From contig NZ_JAJFES010000006.1 in the NCBI RefSeq assembly GCF_020708045.1, positions 124,001 through 188,000 on the forward strand: 64,000 bases of DNA, given 5' to 3'. This DNA comes from Massilia sp. IC2-278 (GTDB taxonomy: Bacteria; Pseudomonadota; Gammaproteobacteria; Burkholderiales; Burkholderiaceae_D). The translations under genes and the position numbers were made by a program. Every line of letters begins with the position of its first letter. The first letter of the stretch is position 1. Of this stretch, positions 47,150-56,668 are shown piece by piece. The notes beneath the pieces are model-generated. The model ran no database searches. It worked only from the letters and a program-made list of their open reading frames with translations, and was not told the DNA's origin.

Positions 47150-48205
47150 TTACGTCTTGGGGTTCGTCGAATCTGGACATGCCTTTGGTCGAAAGCCTAC
47201 TCCTGCAGCTAACGCCGCTTCAGGGAACAAAGCCATGCGGTCTCCTTTCGGCGTACCTTCGATCGCGAAAGGATCACCGGGTTCGACCTTGCTACTCGCT
47301 TCTATATCGTCCGGCCATACAGGAATTTTGCTGGTTCGTACCGCAATCAGTCTGAACAAAAACGCTATTGTGCAGTATGGGATAAGCATAAGAAAGACCG
47401 GGATAGGCGCGCCGGATATATTGGCGAAAGTGCGTTCCAAACTTATCCGAACACTTTCTCTGCGCTTATCAATCGGCATACAGAACTGCACCTGGTTCGA
47501 TACAGATTGCGGGCCGTCCTCCATGTAGCGACGAACAAACTCCCAGTGCGCACGTACGAAGTCAGTGGATGAGATATGGTCTGCTTGTGCAGCGAGATCT
47601 ACTGGGCTAATTGAACCATAATAACTAAGAGCAAAACTTTCCCTTATCGTGACGTTATCTGAATCCATGATATGGCCACGCACTTCCCAGTCATTCGCCA
47701 CAGGAAGATGACCTAAAGTAAAAAATATTTTATTCCACGGGGCGGACAATACTGACCCATCAGCTCGAAAGACGTGCACCATCTGCGTTTTGTAGTTGAA
47801 ACGGATTGGAAAATGGGTATAAGCGAAAGATTCCTTCCTAAGCCCCCATACACCTATGAGGATAGGCGGAAGAGAAATTGAGAAAATAACGCAAGAAAAA
47901 ATGATTTGCTCCAACTTCTCATCCGCATTCATATTTCCCCATGAGACAGGACCTGCCGCCAAAGCCATAGTTACCCCGCCGTAACCAAACATACAAATTA
48001 ACAATAAAGAGGCGGCTGTTATCAATCCTTTCCAACCAAACCACCTATCGACAGAATCCATAAAAGTTGAATTCATCTTAATAATGCTCAACTGATAATG
48101 AGGCTCTAAAGCAAGGCGCTTTTTCTGTCTCAGATGATGCCTACGCTCCTGCTCAGTGAGCATCCGTTTTTTCGGATATGTGCTAACCAGACTCGTAAAG
48201 TTCAT
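47150..48205 (-). CDS. DUF6708-like membrane protein, effector partner
   Basis: 351 residues with two membrane segments near residues 60-80 and 100-125, and a third near 265-290. The block FPIRFNYKTQMVHVFRADGS and SAPWNKIFFTLG resembles DUF6708, a family found near VgrG/effector genes. AT-rich codon use unlike the flanking genes. It lies 9 bases after the large effector gene and is a candidate immunity or accessory protein. Function not established. Confidence 0.7.
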   Translation of the reverse strand: MNFTSLVSTYPKKRMLTEQERRHHLRQKKRLALEPHYQLSIIKMNSTFMDSVDRWFGWKGLITAASLLLICMFGYGGVTMALAAGPVSWGNMNADEKLEQIIFSCVIFSISLPPILIGVWGLRKESFAYTHFPIRFNYKTQMVHVFRADGSVLSAPWNKIFFTLGHLPVANDWEVRGHIMDSDNVTIRESFALSYYGSISPVDLAAQADHISSTDFVRAHWEFVRRYMEDGPQSVSNQVQFCMPIDKRRESVRISLERTFANISGAPIPVFLMLIPYCTIAFLFRLIAVRTSKIPVWPDDIEASSKVEPGDPFAIEGTPKGDRMALFPEAALAAGVGFRPKACPDSTNPKT

Positions 48206-48214
48206 TTTTCGCCT

Positions 48215-50695
48215 CTATTTAAATGCCAAATCCAACTGATCCTGTAGTGTTTTGAGATCAGGATAGCGCTGTGAAGTCAATTTACCCCAAGGGCATCGCT
48301 CCAACCAATCCTGTATTGGATTGTCCTTTAAAAATTCAATGAGCAGTGCAATTGTGATCACTGCAAGAACCAAAAGCCCAATTATAGGAAACAGAGAAGC
48401 ACCGGCTATCCAACCGATGCTACTTGCCAACATGGTAAAAGCAAGAATTCCTCCGGTGACAGCTGATGCAAAATATAGAACCGCCACTCCTTTATTTCCT
48501 TCCTGCATTTCCTCTTTTCCCGTCTTATAGTCCAGAAACGCCACATACAATCCAACCGCCAGTCCTCCGGCAATTCCCGTTATTTTCATAAGATTCGCTG
48601 CAGCCGTTGCCAAACCCTGCCCAAGACGAAGTGTTGTCGCACGCCCGGCGACAGCGTTACCTAGCGCTTCTGACGTCGTCGCAGCAATCGTTCCCAAACC
48701 AGCATAAACGCGCCCCGCAGCGTCAGATTTATTATTTGAAAGACTACTTTTTTCATCGTCGTACAGCTTGGTCAAGCAGATAGCCTGAAGAATTCCGGCA
48801 ACAACACCTGAGCGCACCTTCCCATTAATGACGACTCGCCATCTCTCTAGATTGAGGTCATCGAGATCTTCAACTCTTTTCAGACACCCAGCTAACCATT
48901 CAGCGCGCTTTTGAGGGCTAAGACCGCTAGGCATTCGAGCAATCATTTCCTCATCAGCAATCACCAGCCATCGTTTGGCTGTCGTACCTTCCAACGGTAC
49001 CCCGTGAATTTGCAGGCGCCTCAACTCAGCATTGACAGCACGGCGCATTTGACCTGAACTTAATGACTGCCCGCTTTTTGTTATAAGTTGACGAACCAAA
49101 TGCGCACGAAATTGTCCGCGACTCCCAGTTAGATCACACATCACTATCGGATGTCCAGAAATCAGGCCTGTCGCAATCACCGCCGCTCGGAATTTCGAAC
49201 TACCATCCATTACTTTTCCAAACATCTTTGCTATCGAACCACTTATTTGAATAACTAAACGCGCTACGACGTTTTGCGTCTGTTGATTGAGTCTTTCAAC
49301 CACACCGGTAAAGACAGAAAAGACGTTATCCCACGGTATTTGCCGAAAATCAAACTTCCCCTTGACTGCTTCTTTAACCGCTCTAGCATTGACATCCTGA
49401 TTAAGCAGCATTGCCCGTAACAGGATATTCGTTTCAATAATTTCCCCTTCAAGCCATTTCTCATAAAGCTGAGCACAAATTCGTTTGTCTTCGGTACCGG
49501 CGATGCAACGCGTAATAAGGGCAGTGTAGACTGCTCCTGACTCCGGATCGTGCGCATCAAAGTTACACGCCAAATAGTCGGCCAAATCCGCACTTTCCAT
49601 CCACGCCGCGTGACTTATTGCCAAAGGATAGATAAATACAGCATCAAAAGCGTCAAGTTTTTTACTGAACGGGCCATACCAGTCCTTGCGCGCTTTGTCA
49701 TCGAATTTTTCTGTGTATTTCTTCCACTCGCGATCAGCAGAACTTTTTATCTGGGCCTGATTAAGATTGCGCATTGCCTTAGTCCGTTCGCGAGTGGCCT
49801 GTGAAAACAAATGACCGAGTGGATTAGCCTTTTCCTGATCATTGGCATGTTTCTCAGCTGTAAAAATCTCCACATGTTCCGATCGCGTACGTACGGCCTC
49901 TTCAATACTGTCTATTGCCAAGCTTGCTACGAGGTTGCGCCTATCCTCGGGGCGACTTGCCAGAAACAATTCGGCATTTCGACGCATCAAACATGCAAGT
50001 TCCTGTGCAATCCCAGCCGGATCAGGCAAGGTTACGATGAGCGCACTTCCTGGACGCAGGGCTTCACATTCGCGCTGCAAACGGTTTGCACCGTCATGCC
50101 TGATAGCGAATGCAAACGGCGCCCAGCTGAAGTTCGCTTTCACCAGATGTGGCACCATGGCGTATTCAGCGACTACGGCTGAGACCTGCGCAATGGGACG
50201 ATGCGGATGTTGTTTTCCGCTCAACGCAGCTTTAATATCAATCTCTACCATATGACGCTTACGATAAGCTGGGTCGTCATGCAATTTGCGTACTGCCTCA
50301 GTCCAAACCACATCACTGAAACCTATCCATATTTTGGAAGCATTGACCGGATCAGGGACAGTGATGCAGCTTGCCACTGCACGATGACCTTCATCTGGGC
50401 AGTTAAACGGTTTTGAAGGCACGACAGGAATAGCGCCAGGGGTTTGCAACAACTTGAAGAAATAACCGTCGTCTGTAACGAAATACGCCTCCCATCTTCT
50501 GCGTGCCTCATCGAAAACATTGACATAGCCACTTCGAAGCAAGCGCTTGGTGTAATGCGCGGCGCCTGGTGAAAGCTCGATTGGCAAACCGGGAGCTAAC
50601 GGAGCACCAGCCCCTGCAGATGCTACTGCGTCCCGCACGAGCAAAATCGGCAAGCCGCGCTTGTCGCAAAACTCGCATTTGGTTGGCGTCGTCAT
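48215..50695 (-). CDS. Putative type VI effector, VasX/BTH_I2691-like
   Basis: 826 residues. The N-terminus CEFCDKRGLPILLVRDAVA is typical of VasX/BTH_I2691-type effectors; a long soluble middle follows (residues 100-650) and the C-terminus has a group of hydrophobic helices (about 710-800), consistent with membrane insertion or pore formation. AT-rich compared with the surroundings. It follows vgrG and the DUF4123 adaptor. The pore-forming role is inferred from the C-terminal layout. Confidence 0.72.
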   Translation of the reverse strand: MTTPTKCEFCDKRGLPILLVRDAVASAGAGAPLAPGLPIELSPGAAHYTKRLLRSGYVNVFDEARRRWEAYFVTDDGYFFKLLQTPGAIPVVPSKPFNCPDEGHRAVASCITVPDPVNASKIWIGFSDVVWTEAVRKLHDDPAYRKRHMVEIDIKAALSGKQHPHRPIAQVSAVVAEYAMVPHLVKANFSWAPFAFAIRHDGANRLQRECEALRPGSALIVTLPDPAGIAQELACLMRRNAELFLASRPEDRRNLVASLAIDSIEEAVRTRSEHVEIFTAEKHANDQEKANPLGHLFSQATRERTKAMRNLNQAQIKSSADREWKKYTEKFDDKARKDWYGPFSKKLDAFDAVFIYPLAISHAAWMESADLADYLACNFDAHDPESGAVYTALITRCIAGTEDKRICAQLYEKWLEGEIIETNILLRAMLLNQDVNARAVKEAVKGKFDFRQIPWDNVFSVFTGVVERLNQQTQNVVARLVIQISGSIAKMFGKVMDGSSKFRAAVIATGLISGHPIVMCDLTGSRGQFRAHLVRQLITKSGQSLSSGQMRRAVNAELRRLQIHGVPLEGTTAKRWLVIADEEMIARMPSGLSPQKRAEWLAGCLKRVEDLDDLNLERWRVVINGKVRSGVVAGILQAICLTKLYDDEKSSLSNNKSDAAGRVYAGLGTIAATTSEALGNAVAGRATTLRLGQGLATAAANLMKITGIAGGLAVGLYVAFLDYKTGKEEMQEGNKGVAVLYFASAVTGGILAFTMLASSIGWIAGASLFPIIGLLVLAVITIALLIEFLKDNPIQDWLERCPWGKLTSQRYPDLKTLQDQLDLAFK

Positions 50696-50697
50696 CG

Positions 50698-51573
50698 TTA
50701 CATTTCTCCCTGCAGCGTTGTGGATAGACGCACCTCGGCCCAGACATGCTCCGGCACCAAGGCAAATCGGTCGGATAGACCGGAATCCCCATTCCGTGAA
50801 GGCTTGATCGCGCGTGCGATGTCGGGATGCCGGTCGAACCCGGAATGGCTGACCAATCCCCGGGTAGCGAACTCGACAAGATCGGCTTGCTCGACAAGAC
50901 CGTGCTCGACCGCGCGTTCGATCAATCGCTCGGCCAACAATGCCTGGCTATCCAGTGCAGACGCAGTGAACACAGCAGCACCGTGTAGCGCACGATTAAC
51001 CATACCGATGCTTTCGATACGTTCCCAGTCCCACATGAGTGCGCCGGCATACGACGGCACGACACCATTCCCTTCGAGGTGCGTGTCGGTTTGACCAGGA
51101 ATTTCTCGCGCCGCCATTACCCAGGTCCCGCCAACCCAATAGGTAAAGGCTTGCGCCATACCGAACATCTTCTTGCGCTGGGCCGGACGCAATATGCGTA
51201 GCAACTGATGCAGGACGCGCGGGTCGTGCAGCCGCAGCCATAGCCGGCGCCCAGGTTGTGGCTTGGCCAACTGCATGGCATTCCAATGCCTGATGGTTGC
51301 CGATGCATCTGCGCTGGTCCGGATTAATACAACCGCTCGCAGTGACCGGGCCGCTGGTGACTCATCGCACAGAAATGCGAACAACTCCGCTGCACGGGCG
51401 TGCGGCGTACGGCGCAGATCGATCAGCCTGGGCATCAAATGCGAGCTTGGCACCAGTTCCTTGGGAACCAGCGTTTCCATGACCAGCCCAGCAGGAAGTT
51501 CCTCCAACATCGACGCATCGGCGATTGCAAAAGCATGTTCCTGGTACGCCTGGTAATCGAGGTTTCCGTTCAT
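50698..51573 (-). CDS. DUF4123 T6SS effector adaptor
   Basis: 291 residues from MNGNLDYQAYQEHAFAIADA; upstream in-frame codons overlap vgrG. DUF4123 (Tap/Tec) chaperones load specific effectors onto the VgrG tip and are usually encoded between vgrG and effector, as here. The stop is 2 bases before the effector start. Confidence 0.85.
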   Translation of the reverse strand: MNGNLDYQAYQEHAFAIADASMLEELPAGLVMETLVPKELVPSSHLMPRLIDLRRTPHARAAELFAFLCDESPAARSLRAVVLIRTSADASATIRHWNAMQLAKPQPGRRLWLRLHDPRVLHQLLRILRPAQRKKMFGMAQAFTYWVGGTWVMAAREIPGQTDTHLEGNGVVPSYAGALMWDWERIESIGMVNRALHGAAVFTASALDSQALLAERLIERAVEHGLVEQADLVEFATRGLVSHSGFDRHPDIARAIKPSRNGDSGLSDRFALVPEHVWAEVRLSTTLQGEM

Positions 51574-51583
51574 GGCGCACCCA

Positions 51584-54394
51584 TCACGACAGAGGAACAG
51601 TACTGTCGCCGGCAGCCGCAGCGCCTGCTGCACGGTACTCGCACAGCTTCAGCTCACCAGGTTTCGGCAGCGTTTTTTCCTGGCCGGCGCTTTGCGGCCC
51701 TGCCAATTCCTTTTTGCTCGCCTTGAAATCCACCTTGCCGGGCGCGTGGACCTCGATGTTCCCGCCTTCCAGCTTGATGTACGCGCCTTGCGCGGTCAGC
51801 AGCACATGCTTTGTGGGAGCCGCGACCGCGACTGACTTGCCGACACTGGCAACCGTCACCAGCTTGTCGGCCACCAAGGAGCTCGCACCCGACTGGCTTT
51901 GGCTGCTCAGCTTTCCGCTGGCCGCATGCAGCTTCAGGCCGGCCTCCTGGTTCGGCTTCTTGCTGTTGGCGACTTTGCCGTAGCTGAACAGGCTGATGCC
52001 GCGAATGACGGCAATGCCTGTATTCCCCTGTGCAGCGAAGTTGATGTCCTGCCCGGCGCTCATGCTGGCGGTCGCTTCGGCAGTAACCGTCACGCTTCCG
52101 GATGTTCCGGCAACGATCCCGGCAGGCGCCGACAACTGCATATGCGGTTCACTGAAAGCCGTCACTTTGCCCTGCCCACCCACATCACTGCTACTGCCGT
52201 TCTCCATACTGCCGAGCACCTCGACACTGCGTCCGAGGGCTTTGAATACGGCCAGACTCTCCGCTTCCGGCTCATTTTTCAGCTTCGCGTGATGCTTCTG
52301 CGCCTGCGTTGCCAGGCCAAGCGCCATCTGCCGGCTCGACTCGATCTGCCCGACCGCTTCCCGCGCATCCAGCTGCCCACTACTGCCGCCATGGCGCCCA
52401 TCGCAAGACAACAACACACCCTGCCCAGCCCGAAGCGCAGCACTCTGCTCGCTCTTCAACTCCGCCCCGAATCCCACCCCTTCCAGCCGCCCGTTATCGC
52501 TCTGATGCCGCAAATGCCCCAGGTTCAGCTCCGCCGACCCATCGTGCGCCTTGCCATGCCGCTGTAATACAAGCCGCGCCTGCTCCGCGCTGTCATCGAA
52601 CACCAGCTGGTTATAGGCCCCGCTCCCGCCCTGGTTATCCCGCATCGCCTGCGACTTGATCCCCGACAGCACCGCCGGATGCGCATGCGCCCCGCCCTCG
52701 CCTGGGAACCACGCCGGCGCATTGCCCGTCACCGCGCCTGCGCCATACGCCATGCTGTTGTGCTGGGCATCGGCCTGCCCACGCCCGTTGTACAGCGCAC
52801 CAATCACTACCGGCCGGTCGATATCGCCATCCATGAAATCGACCAGCACTTCCTGCCCGACGCGCGGCAGCATGTTGCTGCCCCAGTTGGCGCCGGCGAG
52901 CGGCGTCATCACCCTCACCCAGGTGCCTGCCGAGTCATTGCCGGGTGCGCCGGTATGTCGTTCAGGAGACGGATGCGCCAGCCGGCTATGGCTGGCCTCG
53001 CCACGCTGCCAGTGAAATTGCAGCTTGATGCGGTGATCGCGGTCGGTATGGACGGTGGCGCCGGCTGCACCGACCACGATCGCCGTCTGCTGCCCGCGCA
53101 CCGTGGGACGCGGATGCAGCAGCTGGCCGTGCGCATCGACGCCGCTGCTGCGGTAGGGGATGCTGGCCAACAAGGCGTCGAAACGGTTGCGATACAGGGG
53201 GCGTTCGCCGATGCCGGCCCCGGCCACACGCATGCCGGCTTCCGCATCGAGGGTTGCGGCCACGGCGCCTTTTCCCAGCAGGGCATGCACGCTGCCGTTC
53301 ACCTCCGCCGACAAATTGTTGTGCATCAGGTGCACCGTGCGCACGATGGTGAAGCTGCGCCCGGCATCGTCGCGCGCTTCGTCGAAGCGGGCGTGACCGT
53401 GCAGCGCAAACGTGGTGCCGGGCGCAAAGGTGCGCACCGTCCCCGCGCCCACATGCACCTGGTGCGTGGCTTCCAGCGCCTCGATCTGCCTGGTGACGAT
53501 GCGCTGCCCGTGCTCGCGGTCGGTCCAGGCATAGGTGCCGGGCGCGTCGCGGCTGCTCAGGCTGGCGTCGCCACCCACGCCGGCGGCGCTTACCTGGCGT
53601 TGGCCTGCGCTGCGATAGTCCCAGCTGCCCATCTCCACGGCATCGGTGCGCAGGCGCGATTCGGTACGCCAGCGGTCGATGCTGTCGGCGCGCATCACGG
53701 CGCTGGCTTGCGTGAAGCGCACTGCCGCCTGCGCATTCGGCTGGAAGGCGCCGTTGTGGTCGGCAATCACCATCGTGTGGCAACCGAGCGCGGCGTTGCG
53801 CGGGTCGCCGTCGTGCTCGAAGAAATAGAACAGGCCTTCCTCGTGCATCAGGCGCTCGGCAAAGGCCAGGTCGCTTTCCTGGTATTGCGTCGTCAAGCTG
53901 CGCCGTGGATAGATGCGGCGGTCGGCAATCTCGTAGCGCCATGCCGGCATCAGCCGGCCTTTGCTCTGGTATGCGGCGAACACGGCGTCGAGGATGTCGA
54001 AGACCGTCATGTCCTGGAAGATGCGGCTGTCGCGGCCCAGGCCGAGAAAGCTGCTCCAGGGTTGCAGGGTGAGGTGGTAGCGGGCCAGGCCGCCGTTCGC
54101 GCCGCTGATCTGCGCTGCCGCGATGTGCCCGTGAAACGGCCGCAGCGCATCGCGGCTGGCGGCGGTCAGCAATTGCAGCAGGGCCGGCTGGCCGAGCAGG
54201 GTTTTCAGCGGCAGGTGGGCATCCTCGCACAAGACGTCGATGCGGAAGGTGAATCCCGTGCTGATACCCTCTTCGCCGCGCACGCATTCGGCCAGCAAGT
54301 CCTCGCCGAGCGGCGTCGTCAGCCTGACCAGGCGCGTCGTCTGGGTAGTACGCGCGAACGCTGCGAGTAGGCCTGCCTGGATGTGTTGCCGCAT
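51584..54394 (-). CDS. vgrG: Type VI secretion tip protein VgrG
   Basis: 936 residues from MRQHIQAGLLAAFARTTQTT, with GGGAG before the ATG. Gp27/gp44-like region (YQESDLAFAERLMHEEGLFY), OB-fold needle part (GQEVLVDFMDGDIDRPVVIG, about residue 530), then a DUF2345 C-terminal extension with beta-repeats to the end. It forms the spike tip that carries effectors. No other T6SS core gene is present, so this is an orphan vgrG island. Confidence 0.93.
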   Translation of the reverse strand: MRQHIQAGLLAAFARTTQTTRLVRLTTPLGEDLLAECVRGEEGISTGFTFRIDVLCEDAHLPLKTLLGQPALLQLLTAASRDALRPFHGHIAAAQISGANGGLARYHLTLQPWSSFLGLGRDSRIFQDMTVFDILDAVFAAYQSKGRLMPAWRYEIADRRIYPRRSLTTQYQESDLAFAERLMHEEGLFYFFEHDGDPRNAALGCHTMVIADHNGAFQPNAQAAVRFTQASAVMRADSIDRWRTESRLRTDAVEMGSWDYRSAGQRQVSAAGVGGDASLSSRDAPGTYAWTDREHGQRIVTRQIEALEATHQVHVGAGTVRTFAPGTTFALHGHARFDEARDDAGRSFTIVRTVHLMHNNLSAEVNGSVHALLGKGAVAATLDAEAGMRVAGAGIGERPLYRNRFDALLASIPYRSSGVDAHGQLLHPRPTVRGQQTAIVVGAAGATVHTDRDHRIKLQFHWQRGEASHSRLAHPSPERHTGAPGNDSAGTWVRVMTPLAGANWGSNMLPRVGQEVLVDFMDGDIDRPVVIGALYNGRGQADAQHNSMAYGAGAVTGNAPAWFPGEGGAHAHPAVLSGIKSQAMRDNQGGSGAYNQLVFDDSAEQARLVLQRHGKAHDGSAELNLGHLRHQSDNGRLEGVGFGAELKSEQSAALRAGQGVLLSCDGRHGGSSGQLDAREAVGQIESSRQMALGLATQAQKHHAKLKNEPEAESLAVFKALGRSVEVLGSMENGSSSDVGGQGKVTAFSEPHMQLSAPAGIVAGTSGSVTVTAEATASMSAGQDINFAAQGNTGIAVIRGISLFSYGKVANSKKPNQEAGLKLHAASGKLSSQSQSGASSLVADKLVTVASVGKSVAVAAPTKHVLLTAQGAYIKLEGGNIEVHAPGKVDFKASKKELAGPQSAGQEKTLPKPGELKLCEYRAAGAAAAGDSTVPLS

Positions 54395-54714
54395 GCGCGA
54401 GCTCCCGTGGAATGCAGGCTGCATCGGCGCACAGCGGTAGCGTGCACGGCAGCCCGAACCCAGCGATTACACGTCGAGTCTGCCATGCGGAAATTGCGCA
54501 AGATCAGGCCACTTGCCGCCGTAACATAGTTCGGCAAATCAGCAACAGTACGTCGGCGCTCGCATTCGGAAAACCACGCCAGACGAAGTCAGAACAATCC
54601 GAACACTTGCGCAATAGACGAAAAAAGCGCTGCTCCGCTTGCGCGGGCAGCGCTCCAAAACGATGCGACAAGCCCCGTGCCTTCCAGCACGGCGCCCATT
54701 ACCTCATCGAAGCA
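54395..54714. other. Gap between vgrG and cdd, no gene
   Basis: 320 bases. Contains the terminator of the nucleoside operon (54621-54654) and the vgrG upstream region; otherwise nothing recognised. Confidence 0.5.
54621..54654 (-). terminator. Intrinsic terminator of the nucleoside operon
   Basis: Minus strand AGCGCTGCCCGC-GCAA then GCGGAGCAGCGCT followed by TTTTTT; it lies about 60 bases after the cdd stop. Confidence 0.9.
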
Positions 54715-55119
54715 TCACTTGTTCAGGTCCCAGCTACCAAAGGCATTCGGCAATTGCGCCGCCGCCGTGGTTTCGAACACATCGCCCTTCAGGTTGGTGA
54801 GGACGACCGGCAACGCGTTGCCGCCCAGTTCCAGTACGACCTGGCGGCAGGCGCCGCATGGCGCGATCGGGCCGTCGGTCTGGCCGATCACGGCCAGCGC
54901 CGCGAAGTCGCCCGGCTTGTAGCCGTGGGCAATCGCCGAGAAGAAGGCGGTGCGCTCGGCGCAGTTGCACAGGCCGTAGGACGCGTTTTCGACGTTACAG
55001 CCACGGAAGATGCGGCCGTCCTTGCATTCCAGGGCGGCGCCGACCTGGAAGTTCGAATACGGCACGTAGGCCAGTTCGCGTGCGGCGCGCGCTTCTTCGA
55101 TCAGCTTGTCGTATTTCAC
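54715..55119 (-). CDS. cdd: Cytidine deaminase
   Basis: 134 residues from GTG (VKYDKLIEEARAARELAYVP), with GGAG upstream. Zinc site: NCAERTAFF and PCGACRQVVLE, the catalytic Glu in the former. It deaminates (deoxy)cytidine to (deoxy)uridine. Last gene of the deo operon, 5 bases after deoA. Confidence 0.92.
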   Translation of the reverse strand: MKYDKLIEEARAARELAYVPYSNFQVGAALECKDGRIFRGCNVENASYGLCNCAERTAFFSAIAHGYKPGDFAALAVIGQTDGPIAPCGACRQVVLELGGNALPVVLTNLKGDVFETTAAAQLPNAFGSWDLNK

Positions 55120-55124
55120 GGTGC

Positions 55125-56450
<1,326 letters not shown>

Positions 56451-56517
56451 GGGACGTTCGCCTCTCTAAATCAAATAGTTCAAATGGACGCGAGCGTAAG
56501 GATCGCGCCGAAAACGA

Positions 56518-56548
56518 CGTAGGGTGGACGGGTTCCCCGTCCACGCGG
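56518..56548 (+). repeat. REP element
   Basis: CGTAGGGTGGACGGGTTCCC then CGTCCACGCGG; stem TGGACGGG/CCCGTCCA. Inverted pair with 56601-56632. Confidence 0.8.
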
Positions 56549-56600
56549 TGATCTCTGTCGCCTGCCGTTTCGTGCTCGAACCGGCGACTGCTAACGATCG

Positions 56601-56632
56601 ACGCGTGGACGGAAAGACCCGTCCACCCTACC
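56601..56632 (-). repeat. REP element, inverted partner
   Basis: ACGCGTGGACGGAAAGACCC then GTCCACCCTACC; lies between deoA and the dehydrogenase gene. Confidence 0.8.
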
Positions 56633-56668
56633 CGTTGCATTCACACGCAACGGTTTATTCATGCCATC

